Assembly: GCA_964472715.1 (NCBI GenBank)
Contig: CAYYMT010000098.1
Span: 1 to 13,219 of the forward strand
DNA length: 13,219 bases
DNA from: JAFGTP01 sp964472715
GTDB taxonomy: Bacteria; Fidelibacterota; UBA2242; JAFGTP01
Reading direction: 5' to 3'
The stretch's first letter is position 1. Every line of letters starts with the position of its first letter. The position numbers and the translations under genes are program-made. The notes under the pieces were generated by a model that did no database searches, was not told the DNA's origin, and was given only the letters and a program-made list of their open reading frames with translations. Shown piece by piece: positions 6,423 through 13,219 of the stretch.

Positions 6423-6444
6423 AGAAAACAATAAGCGAGGAATT

Positions 6445-8181
6445 ATGAAAGGTGCAGAAATATTAATAGATGGTTTAAAACGAGAAGGCGTTGATACGAT
6501 CTTCGGATATCCCGGTGGCGTCATGATCCCGGTATTTGACGTGCTTTATTCAACCAGGGAAATTAATTTCATTTTGACAAGGCATGAACAAGGGGCGACA
6601 CATGCGGCTGACGGTTATGCCCGGTCTACCGGAAAAACCGGGGTGGTATTTGTAACATCAGGTCCCGGTGCAACCAATACCATTACAGGTATTGCAACAG
6701 CAAAAATGGATTCCATACCAATCGTGGTTGTAACCGGCCAGGTATCTACAAAAAGTATCGGAACAGATGCCTTTCAGGAAACCGATATGTCCGGCCTGAC
6801 ACGATCGATCTGTAAACACAACTACCTGGTAAAAACAGTCGAAGAATTACCAAAAGTACTCAAGGAAGCTTTTTTTATAGCTAATTCAGGACGACCGGGA
6901 CCGGTTTCCATTGATCTGCCGGTGGATGTTGTCAATGCGGAATTACCGGACTACCAGTATCCGGAAACCATCGATTTACCCGGCTACAAACCCGTGGTAA
7001 AAGGACATAAAAATCAAATCAAGAAATTAGCGGAGGCGATAAAAAATGCGAAGCGGCCATTATTGTACACCGGTGGCGGGATAGTAAGTTCTTCAGCTCA
7101 TAATAATCTCCTTCAATTTATCAGCAAGACCAATATTCCTGTCATCACAACATTGATGGGTCTCGGAAGCATTCCCTATGATCACCCCCGGTTTGTGGGT
7201 ATGCCGGGTATGCATGGGGTCGCAGCCGCTAATTATGCTTTGACCGAATGTGATCTCCTGATCAGTGTCGGGGCCCGGTTTGATGACCGGATCACCGGCC
7301 CGGTGGACAGTTTTGCTAAGCAAGCAACAATTGCCCACGTGGACATTGACCCCGCTGAGATCGGCAAGGTGGTGAAAACTGAAATTCCCGTGGTGGGCGA
7401 TGCCAATTATGTCCTGGAAAAATTGACAGGCCTGGTTGATAAAAAAGAATTTGTAGATTGGAATTCCCGTATATCCGAATTGAAAATGGAATATCCCATT
7501 CATTACGAACAAAAACCGGATGGATATATTTTACCGCAATATGCTGTGGCTATGATCAACAAATTTACCTCCGATGATGCAATAATTGTCACTGATGTGG
7601 GGCAGCATCAGATGTGGTGTGCGCAATTTATCAAGTATAAAAAACCCCGTTCTTTTCTGAGCAGCGGCGGCCTGGGAACCATGGGATTTGGTCTGCCGGC
7701 GGCAATGGGCGCCCAGGTGGCAAATCCCGGAAAAATGGTAGTAGCGATTTCCGGCGACGGCGGTATTCAGATGAATATTCAGGAACTGGCCACCTGCGCT
7801 ATCAATCATATTCCCGTGAAAGTGGTGGTCATTAACAATTCTTATCTCGGTATGGTCCGGCAGTGGCAGGATTTGTTCTGGGACGGAAAATTTTCACAAA
7901 CCTGTCTGAAACAGACCCCCCACTGCCCTGATGATTGTAAAGGGCCCAATGGAAATTGTCCCCAGGTTTACTGGCCGAATTTAACCAAAGTCGCCGAAGC
8001 CAATGGTGTCAAAGGATACCGGGTGGAAAAAGTTGATGAGTTGGAAAAGACCTTTGCTGATGCTTTTGCCCATGACGGCCCGGCGCTTATAGAAGTCATG
8101 GTCGACAAACTGACCAATGTCTTCCCCATGATACCGGCGGGTGGAAAAAATAATGAAATTTTATTTGGAGACGAAAAATGA
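6445..8181 (+). CDS. ilvB: acetolactate synthase (acetohydroxyacid synthase), large catalytic subunit
   Basis: A 578-residue thiamine-diphosphate enzyme that makes 2-acetolactate (towards Val/Leu) or 2-aceto-2-hydroxybutyrate (towards Ile). The start ATG follows GAGG by 4 nt. Domains run in the usual order: the N-terminal PYR domain with the catalytic Glu48 in RHEQGATHAADGYAR, the SGPGATN loop and the QETD motif; the central domain; and the C-terminal PP domain with the ThDP/Mg motif GDG (437-439) running to NN (464-465). The stop overlaps the ilvN start by ATGA, indicating translational coupling with the small subunit. Unusual feature: after RQWQDLF there is an insertion at about 487-510 with four cysteines, Cys487, 494, 498 and 505 (C-x6-C-x3-C-x6-C). 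Many family members have only a short link there to the next helix. Confidence 0.96.
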   Translation: MKGAEILIDGLKREGVDTIFGYPGGVMIPVFDVLYSTREINFILTRHEQGATHAADGYARSTGKTGVVFVTSGPGATNTITGIATAKMDSIPIVVVTGQVSTKSIGTDAFQETDMSGLTRSICKHNYLVKTVEELPKVLKEAFFIANSGRPGPVSIDLPVDVVNAELPDYQYPETIDLPGYKPVVKGHKNQIKKLAEAIKNAKRPLLYTGGGIVSSSAHNNLLQFISKTNIPVITTLMGLGSIPYDHPRFVGMPGMHGVAAANYALTECDLLISVGARFDDRITGPVDSFAKQATIAHVDIDPAEIGKVVKTEIPVVGDANYVLEKLTGLVDKKEFVDWNSRISELKMEYPIHYEQKPDGYILPQYAVAMINKFTSDDAIIVTDVGQHQMWCAQFIKYKKPRSFLSSGGLGTMGFGLPAAMGAQVANPGKMVVAISGDGGIQMNIQELATCAINHIPVKVVVINNSYLGMVRQWQDLFWDGKFSQTCLKQTPHCPDDCKGPNGNCPQVYWPNLTKVAEANGVKGYRVEKVDELEKTFADAFAHDGPALIEVMVDKLTNVFPMIPAGGKNNEILFGDEK

Positions 8182-8675
8182 GTAAGAAACATACCATAAT
8201 TGCGACAGTCACCAACCGGGTAGGTATTCTTGCCCGGGTTACAGGACTTCTCGCTCAGCGTGGATACAATATTGAAAGCGCCATTGCCGCGCCTACCGAA
8301 GACCCGGACATCTATAAAATCACCCTGGTGGTAAAAGGCAACGAAGAGCAGATTGAGCAGGTCACCAAACAACTGAATAAATTGATCGATGTTATCAAGG
8401 TGGTGGATATTTCTCATGAAAACAACTATATCGTAAGAGAATACATTATCATGAAAGTCAATATCAATCGCAAAAACCGCAGCGAGGTACTGGAACTGAT
8501 GAATGTCTTTTCCGCCCGGCCGCTGGATGTGGACAACAATACAATTACTATGGAATTGTCGGGACGCGCCCGCAAGATCGAACGCCTGATCGAGTTGATG
8601 AAGCCTTTTGGTATTAATGAATATGTGCGTAGCGGTGAGTTTGCCATGACGGAAGACCCTAAGCGGAGCTCGTAA
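8178..8675 (+). CDS. ilvN: acetolactate synthase, small regulatory subunit
   Basis: A 165-residue partner of IlvB that stimulates activity and normally confers valine feedback inhibition. The N-terminal ACT domain (about 4-76) shows the effector-binding signature N13-x-x-G16-I-L18 followed by GLLAQRGYNIESAIAAPTEDPDIYKITLVV. The rest (about 80-160) is the C-terminal small-subunit domain, seen in REYIIMKVN and GRARKIERLIELMKPFGI. It overlaps the ilvB stop by 4 nt, as expected for subunits made in equal amounts. The family is also called ilvH in some species. Length is normal. After its stop comes a 127-bp repeat-bearing spacer before ilvC. Confidence 0.95.
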   Translation: MSKKHTIIATVTNRVGILARVTGLLAQRGYNIESAIAAPTEDPDIYKITLVVKGNEEQIEQVTKQLNKLIDVIKVVDISHENNYIVREYIIMKVNINRKNRSEVLELMNVFSARPLDVDNNTITMELSGRARKIERLIELMKPFGINEYVRSGEFAMTEDPKRSS

Positions 8676-8760
8676 TCGGTGGTCGGTTATCAGTAATCGG
8701 TTATCAGTTATCAGTGGGATACAGATTACCGGTCACAGATCACTGATTACTCAATGTCAC
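8676..8760. repeat. degenerate ATCGGTTATCAGT tandem repeat between ilvN and ilvC
   Basis: Overlapping units such as TCGGTTATCAGTA, ATCGGTTATCAGTT and ATCAGT occur in tandem at 8690-8715. They are followed by GGGATACAGATTACCGG and ATCACTGATTAC, whose GATTAC pairs with the earlier GTAATC, so the transcript can fold back on itself. No ORF fits. Similar strings occur near 3808 and 3899, so it looks like a dispersed genomic repeat that has landed inside the operon. Confidence 0.5.
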
Positions 8761-8802
8761 GAAGAAACTAACGAATAAAATTATACAAAAAAGGAGATCG
8801 AA

Positions 8803-9804
8803 ATGTCTATTAAAATGTACTATGACAAAGATGCAAAATTGGAAGTGTTGAAATCAAAAACCATTGCCATAATCGGTTACGGGAGCCAGGGACATGCCCA
8901 GGCGCAGAATCTGAAAGAAAGCGGTTTCAATGTATTGGTCAGTGAAGTGCCCGGCACAGCCAATTACAAACTGGCGGAAAAACACGGGTTCAAACCCATG
9001 AAAGCGGCTGACGCGGCAAAACAGGCCGATGTTATTCAGATTTTACTGCCCGATGAAGTACAGAAAAAAGTGTATGAAGCGGAAATTAAGGACCAGTTGG
9101 AAGCTGGTAATGCGCTGGTATTCTCGCACGGTTTCAATATTCATTTTGGACAGATCGTACCTCCGGCTGATGTGGATGTTTACATGGTAGCGCCGAAAGG
9201 CCCCGGCCATTTGGTGAGACGTGAATACGAAGTTGGCGCCGGTGTGCCCTCGCTGATCGCGATTTTTCAGGATGCAACCGGACAGGCAAAAGACCTCGCC
9301 CTTGCCCATGCCTGTGGTGTTGGCGCCGGACGTGCCGGAATTATTGAAACGACATTTCGTGAAGAAACAGAAACAGACCTCTTCGGCGAACAAGCCGTGC
9401 TTTGCGGTGGTGTATCCGAACTGATCAAAGCCGGATTTGATACTTTAGTTGAAGCTGGCTACAAACCGGAAATTGCTTATTTCGAGTGTCTCCATGAAAT
9501 GAAACTTATCGTTGACCTGTTTTATGAAGGTGGCTTGGCAGGAATGAATTATTCCGTTAGTGACACTGCTGAATACGGTGGTTATGTTAGCGGCCCCCGG
9601 GTGGTGGATGATGCGGTCAGATGCCGTATGAAAGATATTTTAACTGATATTCAAAAGGGGAAATTTGCCAGAAATTGGATTTTAGAAAACCAGGCTGGCA
9701 GACCCGGTCTAAACGCGCTCCGTCGTGAGCATAATGAACTACTATTGGAAAAGACAGGGAAAGAACTTCGCAAGATGATGCCCTGGCTAAATAAAAAGGA
9801 TTAA
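8803..9804 (+). CDS. ilvC: ketol-acid reductoisomerase, class I, with atypical cofactor loop
   Basis: A 333-residue enzyme that isomerises and reduces 2-acetolactate and 2-aceto-2-hydroxybutyrate. The start has AAGGAG about 7 nt upstream. The Rossmann motif is GYGSQGHAQAQNL (from Gly25). Active-site acids are Asp192 and Glu196 (DLFGEQ) and Glu228 and Glu232 (ECLHEMK). SVSDTAEYGG (from Ser251) holds the substrate serine. The length is that of the short class I form. Oddity: the loop after strand beta-2, which decides cofactor use, reads VSEVPGTANY (46-55), where NADPH enzymes usually read VGLRxGSxSW. The Arg and both Ser that hold the 2'-phosphate are replaced by Val, Thr and Asn, and a Glu (48) appears, which suggests NADH use. 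The gene ends 8 nt before cimA. Confidence 0.96.
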   Translation: MSIKMYYDKDAKLEVLKSKTIAIIGYGSQGHAQAQNLKESGFNVLVSEVPGTANYKLAEKHGFKPMKAADAAKQADVIQILLPDEVQKKVYEAEIKDQLEAGNALVFSHGFNIHFGQIVPPADVDVYMVAPKGPGHLVRREYEVGAGVPSLIAIFQDATGQAKDLALAHACGVGAGRAGIIETTFREETETDLFGEQAVLCGGVSELIKAGFDTLVEAGYKPEIAYFECLHEMKLIVDLFYEGGLAGMNYSVSDTAEYGGYVSGPRVVDDAVRCRMKDILTDIQKGKFARNWILENQAGRPGLNALRREHNELLLEKTGKELRKMMPWLNKKD

Positions 9805-9812
9805 TAAAAACC

Positions 9813-11375
9813 ATGAAGAAATCAGTCAAAGTCTTCGACACCACCTTACGCGATGGCACTCAGGCGGAAAATGTTTCTCTTTCCGCCGAGGATAAATTGC
9901 ATATTGCCCAAAAACTCGATGAGTTTGGAATTGACTATATCGAAGGTGGCTGGCCAGGTTCTAACCCCAAAGATATGCAGTTTTTTGAACTGGCCAAAAA
10001 AACCGCCTTTAATCATGCCAAAATCGTTGCTTTTGGCTCCACCAAAAGAGCGAAATATACAGTTGAAGAAGACCCTAATATTCGTGCCTTGCTGAATGCG
10101 GAAACACCGGCTATTTCCCTTTTTGGGAAGACCTGGCTTCTGCACGTGGAAAAAGCATTGAAAATCTCTCCGGAAAAAAACCTGGAACTGATTCGTGAAA
10201 GTGTCAAGTTTTTGAAAGAAAACGATAAAGAAGTGATTTATGACGCGGAACACTTTTTCGATGGGTTCAGGGACAACTCAAAATATGCTTTGGACACCTT
10301 GAAAACTGCAGAAGATGCAGGCGCTGATGTGATCTGCCTTTGTGATACCAACGGTGGTACCCTGCCATCGGAAATCACGGAAATTGTGCAGCAAGTCCAA
10401 CAAAATATCTCTATCCCTTTGGGCATACACGCCCACAATGATTCCGGACTCGCTGTTGCCAATTCCATCGCAGCAGTACAGGCCGGCGCCACGCAGGTGC
10501 AGGGCACGATTAATGGCTACGGCGAACGATGCGGGAATGCCAACCTTTGTGAAGTCATTCCCAATCTTCAGCTGAAAGCAGGTTTTACATGTATCCCCGA
10601 TGAAAAAATGCAGATGCTGACACTTGTTTCCCGGTATGTGAGCGAAATCGCGAATCTCGCCCACTCTAACATGTTGCCTTTTACCGGGAGGTCAGCCTTT
10701 GCACATAAAGGCGGTGTTCATGTCAGCGCGGTCATGAAGGATAGCACTTCTTACGAGCACATTACACCGGAGACTGTGGGAAATAAGCGACGGGTGCTGA
10801 TCTCCGATTTATCGGGACAGAGCAATATCAAATACAAGGCGAAAGAGTTGAACATTGACCTGGATGCCCATAATAAAAATATTTCTGAAATTGTGAAAAC
10901 TTTGAAAGAAAAGGAAAACCAGGGCTACCAGTATGAAGCGGCTGAAGGCTCATTGAAATTACTCATCAAAAAGATCAGTAAGGAATACCAGGAGTTTTTT
11001 ACGCTGAAAGGATTCCGCATTCTGATCGAAAAGGATGAGAATGGAGAAGTGCGCTCGGAAGCCACGGTCCGGATGGATGTGGATGGCGAATTTGAGCACT
11101 CCGCCGCCGAAGGCAATGGTCCGGTGAATGCCCTGGATATGGCATTACGCAAGGCTTTGACAAAATTTTATCCGAAAATAAAGAAAATGAAACTTTCAGA
11201 CTATAAAGTAAGAGTGCTCAATGCCAATGCGGCCACCGGCGCCAAAGTGCGGGTGTTGATCGATTCCACCAATACCGCCGGCAGCTGGGGAACCGTAGGA
11301 GTCTCGGAAAATATTATCGAGGCCAGTTGGGAAGCGTTGACTGAAAGTATTTCATATTATCTTCATAAAACCTGA
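9813..11375 (+). CDS. cimA: (R)-citramalate synthase
   Basis: A 520-residue enzyme that condenses pyruvate with acetyl-CoA to citramalate, giving 2-oxobutyrate for isoleucine without threonine. The N-terminal TIM barrel opens with DTTLRDGTQAENVSLS (from Asp9) and YIEGGWPGSNPKD, wording specific to citramalate synthases rather than isopropylmalate synthases. Metal and substrate residues include IHAHND (His206, His208) and the GYGERCGNANL loop. AFAHKGGVHVSAV and a C-terminal LeuA-type allosteric domain (EGNGPVNALDMALRKAL) follow. The start is 8 nt after the ilvC stop, with AAGGA lying inside the end of ilvC 12 nt upstream, so it is co-transcribed. No threonine deaminase gene is present in the window, consistent with this being the isoleucine entry step. 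Confidence 0.92.
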   Translation: MKKSVKVFDTTLRDGTQAENVSLSAEDKLHIAQKLDEFGIDYIEGGWPGSNPKDMQFFELAKKTAFNHAKIVAFGSTKRAKYTVEEDPNIRALLNAETPAISLFGKTWLLHVEKALKISPEKNLELIRESVKFLKENDKEVIYDAEHFFDGFRDNSKYALDTLKTAEDAGADVICLCDTNGGTLPSEITEIVQQVQQNISIPLGIHAHNDSGLAVANSIAAVQAGATQVQGTINGYGERCGNANLCEVIPNLQLKAGFTCIPDEKMQMLTLVSRYVSEIANLAHSNMLPFTGRSAFAHKGGVHVSAVMKDSTSYEHITPETVGNKRRVLISDLSGQSNIKYKAKELNIDLDAHNKNISEIVKTLKEKENQGYQYEAAEGSLKLLIKKISKEYQEFFTLKGFRILIEKDENGEVRSEATVRMDVDGEFEHSAAEGNGPVNALDMALRKALTKFYPKIKKMKLSDYKVRVLNANAATGAKVRVLIDSTNTAGSWGTVGVSENIIEASWEALTESISYYLHKT

Positions 11376-11696
11376 TTTTTGTAAATTGAGATTTTTGACG
11401 GGAGTTTAACCGCAGAGGACGCGGAGTTTATTTTGGGACACGGATTGTCAGAATTACACGGATAATATTAAATTCTTTTTTTATCCGTGTTCATTCTGAA
11501 AATCAGTGTACTAAAAATTAACTATAGCATGAGCATCTTTCACTTGTTCCCAAATTGCATTTGGGAACATAGCTGTAGCACAAGCATCCTGCTTGTGTAA
11601 TGGTTGTTCTGATTGATGTACTACAGATTAAACGACCAGGATGGTCGTTCTACAAAAAAAATCCTGTTTACAAAAAGGAAAGCAAGAGAACATAAA
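11376..11696. repeat. repeat-filled spacer between cimA and leuA
   Basis: No gene is seen in 321 bp. In order it holds: a direct repeat GGAGTTTA (11401-11408 and 11423-11430) around CCGCAGAGGACGC; a long imperfect inverted repeat (11436-11510); a perfect hairpin TGTTCCCAAAT/ATTTGGGAACA (11545-11569); CACAAGCA/TGCTTGTG (11579-11597); and AACGACCA/TGGTCGTT (11631-11649). The last two share the 7-mer CAGGATG in opposite orientation at their centres. Whether leuA is read through from cimA or has its own promoter here cannot be told. No clear intrinsic terminator with a trailing T-run is seen. Confidence 0.6.
11436..11510. repeat. long imperfect inverted repeat (about 30-bp arms)
   Basis: The left arm (11436-11465) contains GATTGTCAGAATTACACGG and the right arm (11481-11510) the complement of GATTTTCAGAATGAACACGG. 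The innermost 10 bp, ACACGGATAA/TTATCCGTGT, are perfect. The 15-nt loop contains a T-run, so it is not a standard terminator. CACGGAT also occurs as a direct repeat in the left arm. Confidence 0.6.
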
Positions 11697-13219
11697 ATGG
11701 AACCAAAAAGAGTAAAAATATTCGATACAACCTTACGGGACGGGGAACAAAGCCCCGGCGCATCATTGACCATCAAAGAAAAAGTCGTCATGGCCAAACA
11801 GCTGGCGCGACTGGGTGTTGATGTTATTGAAGCCGGATTTCCCATCGCATCGGAAGGTGATTTCGAAGCAGTCAAAGCTGTGGCGCAAAGTGTCAAAGGC
11901 CCCGCAGTGTGCGGATTGGCCCGGGCTAACCAAAAAGATATACAGCGCTGCTGGGATGCGGTAAAATATGCGGAAAAACCGCGAATTCATACCTTTATCG
12001 CCACGTCAAAAGTTCATCGCGATTCCAAGTTGCGCAAATCCAAAGAAGAGATCATTGCCATTGCTACCGAAGCGGTAAAATTTGCCAAATCACTCTGTGA
12101 TGATATCGAATTTTCACCGGAAGACGCGGCGCGGACCTCGCTGGATTATATGTGCGATGTGGTGCAGGCAGCGATCCAGGCCGGCGCAACTACGATCAAT
12201 ATTCCCGACACTGTTGGCTATTCCGAACCCAAAGAATTTGGTGAACGAATCAAGTACCTGCTGGAAAAAGTACCGGAAGCCCAAAAGATAACCATTTCTG
12301 TCCATTGTCACAATGACCTTGGCAACGCTGTAGCGAACTCCCTGGCTGCTGTTGAAAACGGCGCCACCCAGGTGGAAGGCTGTATTAATGGCATTGGCGA
12401 AAGGGCCGGCAATGCTTCCCTGGAAGAAGTGGTCATGAACCTGGTAACCCGTAAGGATTACTACGGCGTTGAAACCGGAATTAATACCAGGGAATTATAC
12501 AAATCAAGCAAATTGCTGTCGGATCTGACCGGTTTGTCCATTGCCAGAAATAAGGCGATTGTCGGTGAAAATGCCTTTGCTCACGAGGCGGGCATCCATC
12601 AGCATGGCGTGCTGGCGAACAAGGAAACTTACGAAATTATGACACCGGAATCCGTGGGTTGGAAAGGCAATAATATTGTCATTGGCAAACATTCCGGAAA
12701 ACATGCGGTATCAGCATTACTGGTAGAAGAGCGAATTGATGTCACGCCGGAGCAATTGCAGCAAATTACCGACAAAGTCAAAGAACTGGCGGACAAACAG
12801 AAAGATGTGGAACGGGATGATGTCATTGCCATTGCCCGGGATATTGTGCTCGATGTCTCCGATGATAAGAAAATTATTGAACTGGTGGACTATAATGTGA
12901 CAACCGGCAATAAAATTCTGCCCACCGCTTCCATTAAATTAATGGTGCGGGGTGAGATGAAGATCGCTGCCGGAATTGGTGACGGTCCCATTGATGCTGC
13001 CGGCCATGCGATTTGTAAATTGATCGACAACTCACTGAAACTGGAAGATTATCATCTGAAAGCGATTACCGGCGGGACCGATGCCCTGGCTGATGTAACG
13101 TCAAAAATGTCTGATGCTGACGGCAACCTTTTTACCGGCCGCTCGGTTAATGAGGATATTATCACCGCCTCGGTATTATCGATTATAAAAGCCATCAACA
13201 AGGCGTTCAATTACAAAGA
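11697..13219 (+). CDS. leuA: 2-isopropylmalate synthase, 3' end cut by the window edge
   Basis: This frame is open from ATG 11697 to the right edge: 507 complete codons, no stop. The enzyme condenses 2-oxoisovalerate with acetyl-CoA, the committed step of leucine synthesis. The TIM barrel opens with DTTLRDGEQSPGASL (from Asp10) and VDVIEAGFPIASEGD. Metal ligands are in SVHCHNDLG (His203, His205), followed by EGCINGIGERAGNASLEE and ENAFAHEAGIHQHGVL, the standard LeuA signatures that separate it from cimA upstream. The C-terminal regulatory domain (GIGDGPIDAAGHAI) is present, so probably only a few residues are missing; related proteins are about 510-525 residues. A weak purine-rich AAGAGAA lies about 7 nt before the start. 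The 321-bp repeat-bearing spacer separates it from cimA. leuC, leuD and leuB may follow outside the window. Confidence 0.95.
   Translation, partial: MEPKRVKIFDTTLRDGEQSPGASLTIKEKVVMAKQLARLGVDVIEAGFPIASEGDFEAVKAVAQSVKGPAVCGLARANQKDIQRCWDAVKYAEKPRIHTFIATSKVHRDSKLRKSKEEIIAIATEAVKFAKSLCDDIEFSPEDAARTSLDYMCDVVQAAIQAGATTINIPDTVGYSEPKEFGERIKYLLEKVPEAQKITISVHCHNDLGNAVANSLAAVENGATQVEGCINGIGERAGNASLEEVVMNLVTRKDYYGVETGINTRELYKSSKLLSDLTGLSIARNKAIVGENAFAHEAGIHQHGVLANKETYEIMTPESVGWKGNNIVIGKHSGKHAVSALLVEERIDVTPEQLQQITDKVKELADKQKDVERDDVIAIARDIVLDVSDDKKIIELVDYNVTTGNKILPTASIKLMVRGEMKIAAGIGDGPIDAAGHAICKLIDNSLKLEDYHLKAITGGTDALADVTSKMSDADGNLFTGRSVNEDIITASVLSIIKAINKAFNYK

Noticed and set aside
12082..12832. Several ORFs on both strands inside leuA
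   Set aside because: They are shadows of the leuA reading frame, which is open to the window edge and has strong family motifs throughout.

Overview
The window looks like part of a draft or metagenome-assembled scaffold (it carries a 100-N gap) from a Gram-negative bacterium of the Fibrobacterota-Chlorobiota-Bacteroidota (FCB) superphylum, probably outside core Bacteroidota (Ignavibacteria, Calditrichota, Marinimicrobia or KSB1-like). The main clue is a secreted protein with a C-terminal 'NPFNPTT ... SGVYIYQL ... KM' sorting/FlgD-like domain. The phylum is an inference.

Left region (1-635): no clear gene. It holds a run of short perfect hairpins and a 128-bp MITE-like element with 17-bp terminal inverted repeats. 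A 26-codon frame open from the left edge may be the tail of a gene outside the window.

AT-rich island (636-3483, minus strand): two genes 17 nt apart. The first transcribed encodes a small exported, probably outer-membrane beta-barrel protein. The second encodes a secreted right-handed beta-helix (pectate-lyase-like) protein with an Ig-like module and a type IX secretion-type C-terminal domain. In this assembly the second gene is split by one apparent base deletion near 2500. The island is much more AT-rich than the rest of the window, which suggests acquisition.

Remnant zone (3484-4322): degenerate frames, including a possible small gene remnant just before the operon, and no convincing intact gene.

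Operon (4323-13219, plus strand): leader region, ilvD, gap, ilvB, ilvN, ilvC, cimA and leuA (leuA runs off the right edge). Together these supply the shared branched-chain enzymes, the citramalate entry to isoleucine (no threonine deaminase is seen), and the first committed step to leucine. Repeat-filled spacers lie between ilvN and ilvC and between cimA and leuA.

The most remarkable element is upstream of ilvD: two tandem, diverged copies of a complete leader-peptide attenuator. Each has a 26-codon ORF with 14 Ile/Leu/Val codons, an antiterminator strand overlapping the end of that ORF, and a strong GC hairpin with a T-run. RNA polymerase must pass both terminators to reach ilvD. Two protein oddities in the operon are a ketol-acid reductoisomerase whose cofactor loop has a Glu and lacks the usual Arg/Ser phosphate-binding residues, and an acetolactate synthase with a four-cysteine insertion.
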